Source of the DNA: Liolophura sinensis | Lineage: Eukaryota; Mollusca; Polyplacophora; Chitonida; Chitonidae | Length of the DNA: 64,000 bases | Direction: 5' to 3' | NCBI RefSeq assembly: GCF_032854445.1 | Contig: NC_088300.1 | Coordinates: 68,858,984-68,922,983, forward strand | In this document: piece by piece, positions 22,593 through 33,951 of the stretch | Layout of the letters: each line of letters starts with the position of its first letter | Numbering within the stretch: the first letter of the stretch is position 1 | Position numbers and translations under genes: made by a program | Notes under the pieces: model-generated | Database searches by the model: none | What the model saw: the letters and a program-made list of their open reading frames with translations, nothing else | Told to the model about the DNA's origin: nothing

Positions 22593-23944
22593 TTGTATAA
22601 TATGATTTAGTCATTTATTCAAGACGCGTTGCCTTATAATGCTCAGCAGTGGGATGTCCAATATACAGTATGCGTATGGTAATGTTCTGGGATTTAGAAT
22701 GTAAGGCATTGTTGAGCAGTGTTTTTGGATCGATGATGCAGGCATCATTGATTTATTTTTTAATATTTTTATTTATTTGAATTTGAATGTGAATAGTATA
22801 AGTGAAAAAAATGACGATATACGGATTTAAACAACAATCAAACTGAATGGAAAGATGGCAGGTAAAGCTGTCTTTTTAAAAAATTGACGGAAATTCGCAA
22901 GTATCTGGCAGCTTCTGTACTCAACGAATTCAGCTTTGCCTTTGAGATTGACCAGTTAATTATTACATAATTGTTAGATGATATGAGGTGGTATGATCAG
23001 TTAATTTGTAGGCTTGTCACAGCATTACGAAATATTTCCTATTTTGTATGAAGACACTCGGAACCGGAATATAGCCGACCACATATCATCTAGTCCTCCG
23101 AAATTTCAAGTTTAATGAGCAAATCACAGAACAAACTGCTAGATTCGCTAATTACCAACAAGGTGGACACGACCACGAAAAGGAAGTGTGACGCATGCAC
23201 CATATTTAATAACCACTTCGCTGACTTGGGCTTCCGTTACTAAACAAAGCTTCCCTCCAATGCAGGTGTATTTGGTTATATGAAAGCCCCCTTTTCTCTA
23301 ATCACATGTCTGTAAGATTTCCTCTCTCAAAGATTCCAGCAGAAGTTCAGGCTGAAAATCGTGTGGATCTTTCTTTTGACGGGTTGCTTTACTCGTCTGC
23401 AGCAAGCGTTAACCAGCTAGCCGATTGGATTAGCGGGAAAAGTGTCGCCAAATCCTTCCTGAAGTCCCTAAAGTCCTCACACTGTGCTTTGTACTGTTTA
23501 CTAATGATAACATTTAGGTAACATTCGTCAGTGGGAGCTAAGTACATTTAGGAAGGCGATCTTTTATAGCTCAGTGGTGGCTCTCTCTTGTCAGGAATGA
23601 GGAAAAACACCTTTTACATCGTAGTTAATAATGAGATTTTAATCTTTCATGAAGAAATTTATTTGGCCACGGAAACCTATCCAGTTGACGAAAACAGGAT
23701 TGATAGACTTATGTAGAAAATTGATCTCATATCATTTTGTCACAAAGCTCTGAGCGAACCCGATGTCGTAAAGTCTGTATGGAAAGGCGCACCACAGATC
23801 GCCAAAAATAAGTGTTGAACAAAAGAAACGACAGAGCCTGTACGTGGTACATCGGGAATGCATTGCGATTTATTTTGTCAAACGCCATTGTGAATAATCA
23901 GAGGGCAGTGGTTTATACCAGGCGATTTTCTCCATCAATCCAAC

Positions 23945-23998
23945 CTACCCGCTGTCGTATATTAACTGAAATATTCTTAAGTATAGCATTAAACATCT
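23945..23998 (+). mobile_element. SINE family A relic
   Basis: Short match to the 3' body only: CCGCTGTCGTATATTAACTG, AAATATTCTTAAGTATAGCA, TTAAACATC. Confidence 0.4.
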
Positions 23999-25741
23999 AC
24001 CACTCCATCAGTCATAATTTACGAGAAAAGTCACTTTGACAGTTATAATTTGTCTATATTGTGTGATGTTCCTTTCAGACAGAATTGATATCAGTAAAAT
24101 TCAATTATAGGGTTTTTTGGCTGGCGTTTCGTATAGCCAAGTCAAACGTATGTCATAGGGTATAAAGTCGACTGTCCAACTGAGGAACAGTGTAGTAGCA
24201 GACTACAATGAAGGCGCAATGGATTGACTCGTCAAATTAATGCGTTATAAATGTCCAACCGTATTATTTAAACAAGTAATCAGACTGTATGTTACCGTTT
24301 ATCAGATTTATGACAAATCAACCTTGCCTATAGCTGTTTGCGTTTACCGACGGAACCTTTGCCGGGGCGGATGTGCTATCTGATGTATCTGATGCGAAAT
24401 GGCTCAGTTGGTTCTACATTTGACTCTACTAAATTAATAAAAAAATATTCCGGATATTGTGAAGCACGATTGAGATCAGCCACACCCTTTCAATGCTGAC
24501 ACAAAGTAGGGAGTTACCTCATAAAAGTCGTTTTAGTGTATTTGCAGCATCAGCCAATGAGATAGAGCTATTAATCATATCACAGCAACTCACCGGATAT
24601 GTATTTTTGGTGTGGTTATACATGGTACTTGTAGGCGGTATCGAATAAGGACTGAAACCATACCTTAAACGAGGATTCCGAAAATAAAATGACAGAGGGA
24701 TAAACTTCTACATGTATCTACCAGTGTAGATTGTAACTTTTCTGATACCATATGGGGCTGACTCCACAGAGTGGACTTAAATCAAAATTGAAAACCCCTT
24801 CACAGTGCTCAGTTTTTGTTACTGGAAGTTGAACGTTAGATACATTTGTCTTAAGGTAACAATGAAAAGGTGGACAAAATGTTAATCTCTTAAGCCGAAA
24901 AATAAACTTTAAAGCTTTGTGGAACCGACCCGTGGTTGAGAGTTCGTCTGACCGTAACAGTCCACAAAGTCCGACATTCTTATACAACCCATAAACCATA
25001 AAGGAGCCTTTCAAAGCAATAATCGCAAAATCCATTTTCCAAATGACTGTTCCCAAAGGAGCATGTAACAATTAAAAAATATACACATAGTAAATAAAGC
25101 TGGTGACATGTTAGACACAAGCAGTCATCAGTTTTCAATGATGCAGGGAACACAGTCGATTTTCTAGGCATGAAACTTGCAGTCTGTAAATAATTAATAA
25201 TAATTTGTATATTCGTAAGGAACACCTTGCCTAGTGTACTTTCTCACCAACTTCTAAATGCCACTTAAAGAGACTTGTTCCTTAAAAACGAATAGATGTA
25301 TAAATTGTTTTACTTTTATACAACTGACAGATGGGTTTCACAGCACGAGGAAACAAGACAAAAAATGGACAAGTCAAATTGTCATATACCTGCAAAACGC
25401 ATTCAGTGTAAATCGCTTAAGTTGTTTACTTAGACCACGTGAACCTGCTGGCCATGAGTTGCAGCCTTATAACTTCCGGTTTCGAGACCTCCCTTTTACA
25501 GGATGTCCCAATGCCGCCATATTTACAGTGTTATACCAGACTGTTAATGTAAATATAAGACGTTACCTTGAGAAATTGACATCGACCAATTCTTTTGGTG
25601 TGTATGAAATTGACAAGCGTTAAGCGATATACCGTTGTTAAATCATGACAAAAAGGCGAAACTTGAAATTTAAACGAAAACCTTCAGCAAGTCAAGCCGG
25701 AGCTCTTACTCTTAGTTAAGCATATTGCCCATAAGCTCCGC

Positions 25742-25963
25742 GTGGCCTCCGTGGCTCAACTATGAGGTCGCTGTGAGTTCAAGTCCAACTCATGCTGGAT
25801 TCCTCTTCGGGTGTACGTAGGAAGGTCTGGCAGCAAGTTACGGATGGTCGTGGGTTTCCTCCGGGGTCTGCCTGGTTTCGGCCCACCATAATGCCGCCCG
25901 CCGTCGTATAAGTGAAGTGTTCTTTGAATGTGGCGTATAACACCAATCAAATAAATAAATAAC
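25742..25963 (+). mobile_element. SINE family A, shortened head
   Basis: Starts GTGGCCTCCGTGGCTCAAC, continues directly to GAGGTCGCTGTGAGTTCAAG, and ends CAATCAAATAAATAAATAAC. The head deletion resembles the 17951 copy, which may define a subfamily. Confidence 0.88.
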
Positions 25964-26185
25964 ATAACATAAGTTCCGCCATTATCATAGCCCACTTGGT
26001 AAATAAAATCGTTATTGATGGCTTAGTAAAAAAAATCCATAAAGAGAATTGTTTGGTAATACTTAGAAAAACTAACATTAATTTCATGTTGTGTATAGAT
26101 TATACCACAAGAGCTGTAAGTTATGCATAAATATATGTATATGGGTGATTTTTACATTAAACATTAAGTACATTCAAAAGCCAGA

Positions 26186-26820
26186 ATAGAACACTCTAAG
26201 ACGAACATCTAGATGTGCTAAGGTAAGGTACATGATCCCCTGTCTAAGATAGAACAAAACACAACGCTCTAAAACGAACATCTGGATGTGTAAAGCTAAG
26301 GTACATGACTCCTGTCTAAAAGAGAACAAAACGCAACACTCTAAGACGAAACATCTAGATACGCTAAGGTAAGGTACATGAGTCCTGTCTAGAACAGAAC
26401 AGAACAAAACACAACACTCTAAGACGAACATCTAGATGCGTTAAGGTAAGGTACATGACCCCTGACTAGAACAGAACAAATTGCAACACTCTAAGACGAA
26501 CACCTAAATGTGTTAAGGTAAAGTACATGACTCCTGTCTAGAACAGAACAAAACGCAACACTCTAAGACGAACATTTAGATGCGTTAAAGTAAGGTACAT
26601 GGCTCCTGCCTAGAACAGAACAGAACAAAACGCAACACTCTAAGACGAACATTTAGATGCCTTAAGGTAAGGTACATGACTCCTGACTAGAACAGAACAA
26701 AATGCAACACTCTAAGACGAACATTTAGATGTGTTAAGGTAATGTACATGACTCCTGTCTAGAACAGAACAAAATGCAACACTCTAAGACGGGCATCTAG
26801 ATGTGTTAGGGTAAGGTACG
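26186..26820. repeat. Minisatellite, ~72-79 bp unit, 9 copies
   Basis: Unit: ACACTCTAAGACGAACATCT, AGATGTGTTAAGGTAAGGTA, CATGACTCCTGTCTAGAACA, GAACAAAACGCA. Copies begin near 26191, 26263, 26335, 26414, 26488, 26560, 26637, 26707 and 26778. Length varies through copy number of AACAG. The minus-strand frame across it is a by-product. Confidence 0.93.
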
Positions 26821-27456
26821 TTTTCCGAGCTGAGGTACATTACTGTAAAAGCTGTATGGAGCGATACCTGACTCCTAACATGTTTTGTATCAGTATACTA
26901 CCAGACGTCTCAGCGTTGGTCACATTATTTGAGTAGTATAAACTGAACAATTATCTGACCAGTGAGATACGTGTGAAAGTGTGAAAAAAGTCTCAATTCC
27001 TTGTATTCAACACTTGGTATTCAACACTTAAATGATTAAGTCCAATAAGACATATTTCTGTTGAATATAAAAGATAGCTTTTAATAATTCTTTTTTTCCC
27101 AACATTAGCATTATGGAAACCAATAAGACCCCTTGTACCAGTAGCTATCATGGTTCACTGTCTTACTGTATTTAAATGTAAAATCATTAGTATTATTTAT
27201 TACAGGCCTCGAAAAAGTTGTCTAGTCGACCAAAAGCTTAACCTCTGCGACTTGTACGCTGTGGGCGACTAATCAGCTGAGCTTATTAGCTCGTTTCCCA
27301 TTTCCTGGGATACCGTAGGAATAATGAGTCAAGGGTTGGATAATCCTCCCTGGCTGCCCGGGCGAGGGAGCGTTCCAGACAAACGCTCTACAAAGATAGC
27401 TCCGGCGAGCCGCTGAAACGCTGTACAATACCCCCGCAACTCATAATTAATACATG

Positions 27457-27680
27457 TATAAATATTTGGTCAAACTTGTGGCGGGTGCGAGTGGAGAGGC
27501 CAGCGTATTGAGCAAGGCACCTGTCAGATTTGTCATATAAATGGATCTTGGTCAGTTCGCATAGCAAACAGCGCGGCACGAACAGTTGACATTAATTTTT
27601 ACTCCTAACTGGATAAACGGGAACTGCGTGTGCTGATTTCGTTACGCTGAGGTTGCTTTGGTCTCGCAGTTTCAGGAAAG
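27457..27680 (+). other. Possible non-coding first exon with TATA box
   Basis: TATAAATA at 27457-27464, then about 190 bases with no long frame, ending in a strong donor AAAG|GTGAGTGA at 27680/27681. The next fitting acceptor I notice on this strand is CTTTTTTTTCAG at 33731-33742, just upstream of the calcitonin start codon. It could therefore be a 5' UTR exon of that gene. This rests only on the TATA/donor arrangement. Confidence 0.3.
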
Positions 27681-27916
27681 GTGAGTGATTTCTTTTTTTA
27701 TACATTCATAGGACTACGAAACTATATCTACGTACATATATATGTGTGTCCGATGGTGAATTTTAAAAGGTAGTAGTACAAAAAGTGTCTGGCGGTCTTA
27801 TTTAATGAAGAACTTCACATTAAATAGAAAATGTCCTTTCCATGGTTGTTTTGGAAGAATTAAACAACAATTCGCACATTTAGATGGTGTATAAGGCAAT
27901 TATTTCACTTATTTGA

Positions 27917-28185
27917 TGTGGATCATTTCATGGGTGGAAGAAACCGGAGTGTCTGGGGTAAACCATTAATCTTTGGCAATAAATTGATAAACTTTGTGAT
28001 GCACATATACATATGCTCACACCGTATAGATGGAAGACAAGTGTTGTTCACCGAACGTTGTTCTCTAGAAGTGAGAGTCTGGGTACGATACAAATTTCCC
28101 GTCCAAGGCCGGTTTTGAACCCTCTCCTCGTGTTTCCTGCTGATTGAAAGACAAGCACTTTACCATTTGGCCCGCTCTCGAACTA
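27917..28185 (-). mobile_element. tRNA-derived SINE, third family (C)
   Basis: On the minus strand the head reads GGCCAAATGGTAAAGTGCTT (A-box-like) and AGAGGGTTCAAAACCGG (B-box-like). The far end carries the GGTGGAAGAAACCGGAGTGT and GGGTAAACCATTAATCTTTG block (plus strand 27930-27975) that I recognise from a common mollusc repeat. Confidence 0.65.
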
Positions 28186-29608
28186 CTCCTAAATAGTTTA
28201 ATGCGTCTTTTTGTTTTTGTAACAAATGACTTTGTTATTGTTATAGAAAATAAGTTAAGTACGTTTTTATCTACCTGGGCAATAAGTGGGACTTGTGCAC
28301 GTCTGGAGCAGCCATGGAGTCACGGAACATTTTGGAATTGTCCGCCACAAATAAGCATCCTGTAACGATATCGGGCTCAGATAATTTAATAATCAGGTAC
28401 AAGAAATAGATGTATTTTTCTATCACCACATTAATACAATGAGAACAGAGATAAATTCGATCCCTCCTTCACACAGTTATTCTTTTCTGTGACTGCTAAA
28501 CCTTTAGCGTTTTCTTGCAAATCATGCTAAAAAAAAACTCTTAAGGAAGTGGGTTTACTAAGTCCTGAAAAAGAGGCAGCATCGGTAATAATGCATTTTT
28601 AGCAATAAAGATACATCATACGAACAGATATACGGATTCCTAATGCTTTTGCATGTAACAGGACCAAATTCCTAAATGTCGTATTATTCACATTTAGAAG
28701 AGTTAAAAGCGTTCGTGTAAATGCATATCACATAGAACATATGTTAGTATAACTTAGACGATATTTTGTAAGGGTTTAATAATCTTTCATTACATAAATA
28801 GCTTAAATGTGATTCGCAGTAATAGTGCAATGTCATTATTGCTAACTTACAAAAAATTAATATACACATACTGAATCTCCATCAACTTAAGTGGTTTTTA
28901 CACCTTACCCCGACACAAACCACCCCATTCGGTCCTGGTGAGTGTGTAACAGTCTGTCGTTAAAACGTATTCTACACCTGTAATGTACAAAACAAACTCA
29001 AACATATTGTCAACCCGTTTTTGTTTTCTTTCGGTGTAGAATAAAAGTAGATCATTTTAGTCTATTTACACACTATCAAGAAGAAATTGCTATTAATACT
29101 GCATGGCCAAATATTCTCTTGGAGGCCCGTGGACGCCAATATCTCTACGGAAGCCGGTTTAAACCATAGTTGTTTCTTTGTGATATCACTCTCTGATACT
29201 GCATATTTTGGCAAGCGACGAGGTATTAATTATTGAAACTTAACTCATACATACAGGCTAATTGAGGGAACTCTACTGTGAACATGCTGATCAACACTGG
29301 ATATTGAGCATGTATTGAATGAAAGAAAGGTTGAGGCGTAACTCCTCCCTGACAGTATCTCTTACCGTGGCGAAATATATGTTTCTATAAAGCTATTTCG
29401 ATGGCGACTAGTCCTCTCTCAGCACGGTATCTGATTTCCTATACCTGTTACACATGTCCAGCTGATTCCAGACAACCTTTAATGTGCTGATCCAATTAAA
29501 ACGTGTGACATTCTTTACTTGATGCCACAAACAACCCCCCAGCCTAAAGGGCCAATTAAATATGTTGTCTCTTCTGCTTTTATCGAACTCAGTGCAACCT
29601 TCACAAAA

Positions 29609-29654
<46 letters not shown>
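29609..29654. repeat. (TTA)n trinucleotide microsatellite
   Basis: About 15 uninterrupted units of TTA/ATT. Confidence 0.95.
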
Positions 29655-29657
<3 letters not shown>

Positions 29658-31687
29658 CTTTCTCGTAAAAGAAAACGCGCCTTATTGAGCTATAACCTAG
29701 ACGACGTCTTTTCTGAAATGAAACAGTTACGAGAAATACGACTTGGGAACTTTTCTGAAAAGAGCTGTCCTAGCATCAGGGCTATGTAGTAAGTAGTAAG
29801 GGCCTAAAACCTGTGAAATGTCAAACGGCGGTTCGCTACCGTTTGTGTTTCCGCTTGGGTTTTATTGATGTGTTACTACTTATGTTTAAAGTGCTATCTG
29901 TTATCAGACCGTTAGTCAGGCACTTTATCATACAGTCTGATTCGTATTTCAAAGAAATAATGAAATCTTATTTTTGAAATACAAGTGTAGATATTTTTAC
30001 GTTTGTTTTCTGTTTTCAAGCATATTAATGACTCGTGCTATGCATACAGTGTATACTATTATTCCAGAAAAGATCCACGCAATACACATCACTATGAGGT
30101 AAACAGTAATACGTAGTAATGTTACATTTTTAACTATAACAAGCTAGTTTTCTTTTGCAGTCAGATGTTGGTTTATGGTCTGAAAACAGCAACGATCCAA
30201 AGAAATCTGCACGCTGAAAACTGCACAGCAATGCAAATCCCATTTGTAAATGTTTAACTAATTGCTGTGAGCCAGACCACATCTGACAAAGACTTGTCAG
30301 CCAAATTTATGGCTCGCCTGGAGATGTTTGCCTGTCCTCTTTTCGCCGTTCACCTGAAGGAAAAGATTTTTGATATGGTGCTTATTTGCTATTAATTAAC
30401 AGGAAATGACTCAAATCGTTCGCTTCAGATGTGAACACAATAGTGAAACATCACGATGGCGTTTGATAGCAAGTTCATAATTTGATCGTTAAGGGTTAAA
30501 ATCACAATCCAGATATTCAATAAAATATAAATATTATCATTGCCATCCATGAATTTTATTCATGACTGAAATGCTGCTAAAATATTCTGCGCTACATCCG
30601 CAACTTTCATTATTCGTGGCACCTAGATGACCATTATCCGTCGACGACTCTCTTGGAATGCACAATCAAGTTTTCCTTGCAGATCACTTGTCTTCCATCA
30701 GCATTGAATGGAAGTCTACATGCCACACATGGGAAAGTTCGTCTGTAAGCCAAAGGCCGATGCCCTGTGGTTTCCTTCATAGATACCTATAAAACTCAAC
30801 TCCACCATATTAATAGACATGTCTTGAGTATGTAGGTGAATATATCAAATTACGGTAACAAAGCTAGGCAATTTTTCCACCCTATATAGTGATTATCGTG
30901 GAGATCGGCGTCCATTTAACATTATATTCTTCATATAAGAGAGGTGGGTCCTTGTAAAAGGCAGTCCCGAAAACTTACATATTTCTAGCGATGCCTGAAC
31001 ATCATGACATGTCGAAGACACCATATTTGATTTCTAAACTAGTCACAATTTTCAGGGATTATAAAAAATAATCCTATCTCAAGCTCTTCGCAGTTATCTG
31101 ATACCTTAGTTACGAATAAGGACACCCTGTGCGATATTATCAACTAATGTCGTTAAATCTTACTGCACTATTAGTTCAGAAATGCGACATCGGATGTTGA
31201 TTTAAGTCGATGTCCTGGGGTGTGGATTATCGCTTATCGCCTTCTTGTCGACCCCTGAGTTTTAGTACTGTGTTTATCTGCGTACAGTGTGCCAATAATT
31301 AATTCACCCTTATACATTTGGGTCCCAGTGTGACACTGACGGGGCATTGAATCCCGCAGAATTAATTAATGATTAGCTCTTCCGAACTCCTGACTTACCA
31401 CTCCTACAGTATTCATCTGCTCAATAAATTGTCTTGAGCTTAGGGGGCACCATGCCAAGTGTCCGATAATCGTAAAACGTCGTCTGTAATACTAATGGGG
31501 TGACTTCGTTCGAAAGCTGAACACTTTCTACGAGATGTTGTCTTCCTACATTGCAGATGACGAATGTTTAATCTTTTGACAGATGTAAAAGTTAAATCTG
31601 TCTCAGTCGATCTTTGAGAATGTTTCTTTGTATACCAATAAATGAATCGGAGAATACAAAATTATATTCAGAATATCCACAAGCCGC

Positions 31688-31772
31688 AATTTATTTATAT
31701 ATTTGATTTGTGACTCAAGATTATTTAACCTATACGACGGCACCCAGGGTAATGATGGGAGCAAGTAGTGTA
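31688..31772 (-). mobile_element. SINE family A relic
   Basis: Decayed tail and 3' body: ATTTATTTATATATTTGATT, GTGACTCAAGATTATTTAAC, CTATACGACGGC, TGATGGGAGC. Confidence 0.55.
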
Positions 31773-33626
31773 GAGCTCGGGGAATTTGGTATTCAATAGT
31801 TTGGTATTAGCTTTAGGTCATTTTGAAGAATAACGAATTAAGACAAAAACAGCTGTTAAACAAGAAAAACTTTTGATTCCGTTATTTAGCTGGATTTTTC
31901 TACATCTTAAAGCCAAAGTTTCCACACATAATATCCAGCCCAATTGCTTAGCATTTGATAGAACTTCGCAAATGTTTAGCAAAAACATATTAAGTCTGCT
32001 TTCCTGGCTTTTTTAAAATGCAAGAATGTTGGTAATTACATGTGGATGTATTACAGCCTATTGTATATCAGTGGAGTGTCCCCGCATGCGTTTGATTATG
32101 TACCGCACTGTTACATAAATTCTATTTTCTTCTAACACTGGTGGTCAGAAGGAAAGTGCGTTGTCATAAGTTAGTTTTCGGCCTAGGGTGACCAATGTCG
32201 TCATGGTTAAACAGTCTTAGCAGGAATGACAGCTTCCGTCTGGTACGCTGACGATTAATTCTCCTGCCGAGAAAATAAAATCACCCTGCTGTTTAAGGGT
32301 AAGACGTTTTTACTAGCTCTTAACCCTTGAAAATCACCCTGTCTCTTAGCCGCCTCGGTCCCGTCAGTGTACCTCCTATGATGAAATTCAGGCATTATTT
32401 ATGAAGTCAATTTAAGGATAGCCACTCCCTTGAGTTTTGACCCAGAGAGGGCTGATTAGCACAGGCGTGTGAAGTAGAGCTGATATAGCCATTGTATACT
32501 GTGCGACACACATGGCTTATCCGTCTTTATTTCAATCCGTCGATACTCTTTACTCCTTGTTTACAACCTCTCTCACAGCCCACACAAAAATCTGTATAGG
32601 GTGTGAGCCTTTTGAAAAATGCATGAATAAGGAACTACTCAACGTCAAAATTTTGAGAGAAAAGCATATGCTTTGTGCTCTACAGCATTTGATGAATGGT
32701 TTCTCAGTTTAATCTAGATTTATATTTTTATTTGTCTGGAAAAAATACATGTCGGTCTTTTTTCGAAGTTAAAATAACCCAAAACTTCTGAAACTTTTTT
32801 GAAGGGGTATTATGTACCAAATAGCACAACATAATAATGTGTGACTTTAAGCTCAACCAAAAAGGCGTTTCGTAACACTTTCATTTCTTCATTCGGGGTT
32901 AAATACGTCGTTTAATCTAAGAGAACCTTTGTTTTTATGGCCAAGAAAAAAATGTGTCTTTATTAGGTTTTCACCAGTCCTTCGCAGAATATAACAAGAC
33001 AGCAGTAAGTGCGGTGCCAGCGTTACTATTCGGACATGTATAATAAGCTAGCTTGTCATTCGCCAAACGTTGTCCTATCACAGATCGTGCCTCCCTGTCG
33101 CTTGAACGTACTTCCGTCATCTTTACACATTGGTTGAGTTATGACATGTCTTGGGTCCAAGCCCATTGATTTATGCAGATAGAATTGATGTGCCAGCGGA
33201 AAGTGAAGAAGAGCGGCGAACCTCATCGCGGTACATACACCAAATAAAGCGTTCGATAAATGAGACGAGAGAAGGCGAAGAGTGTAGTAGTTGCTACGTA
33301 CAGGACGTGAAAAGAAAGTGGTTAACATTTGCCAGATATGCCAAGTCTCTTGAGTGCACTAGCCATAATTCAATTCAACTCCGACAGCCGTTTTTCGAGG
33401 AACCGTGAGTTGGCGACAAAGCGCGCAGTGAATTTCCCTCTTCGTTAACCTGGTACAGTGTGATTGGTGCGTGACGTTTAGTCCGAATTTCAGAAGGTGA
33501 ACTGATACCGAATATTACTTTCCCGTATCGGGCAAATATTTGAGAAGAAGAGGGCGGCGAACAGTGAAAATACGTCATATTCAAGGTTTCCTTAGTGATC
33601 TGAGAGCGGCCTACATAACTGCAATA

Positions 33627-33674
33627 CACGCGTGCGTGTGTGTCCTTATATATGCACACACACGCATACACGTT
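33627..33674 (+). promoter_or_regulatory. Candidate calcitonin-gene promoter: TATA motif inside a GT/AC hairpin
   Basis: TATATATG at 33647-33654 lies about 195 bases before the start codon. It is flanked by inverted arms (GCGTGCGTGTGTGT at about 33631 and GCACACACACGCATACACG to 33673), so the TATA motif would sit in the loop. If used, transcription would start near 33680, making the coding exon also the first exon. Confidence 0.35.
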
Positions 33675-33844
33675 GTAGCCATAAACGTTGAAATAACCCG
33701 AGGAAACTGTGCTTACACTAATTCCGTGGACTTTTTTTTCAGCTAGGTCGAGAAAGATCTTGAATAACAATCAGGAAAAGCGATTCCAGACTTCCAGGTT
33801 CACAACGTTGGAAGCCAGCAGCCTTGTTTTCGATTCGCATTGAA

Positions 33845-33951
33845 ATGAATTCACTATATAGTTTGACCATAGTATCCACGGTGTTAATCGCGGTACTACT
33901 AGCCGAGGAAACGTTAGAAGAGGATAAAAACAGAATTCGGGACTCCGTCAG
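33845..33951 (+). CDS. CT: Calcitonin precursor, coding exon 1 (signal peptide)
   Basis: Encodes residues 1-35 plus two bases, signal peptide and an acidic EETLEEDKNRIRD stretch, donor GTCAG|GTAAGG. The upstream sequence from 33743 may be 5' UTR; an acceptor-like CTTTTTTTTCAG precedes it at 33731-33742. Confidence 0.9.

Larger units (their letters stand above)
28190..33640. other. Unique-looking AT-rich sequence, no gene recognised
   Basis: No exon with matching splice sites or motif found. It holds a TTA microsatellite (29609-29654) and a SINE relic (31688-31772). If 27457-27680 is a first exon of the calcitonin gene, this is its first intron. Confidence 0.45.

Noticed and set aside
25258-25623. 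121-codon plus-strand frame
   Set aside because: No recognisable domain or splice context; several frames of this length are expected by chance in 64 kb of six-frame AT-rich DNA.
33056-33408. Overlapping charged frames just upstream of the calcitonin gene
   Set aside because: No start context, domain or splice link to the calcitonin exons.
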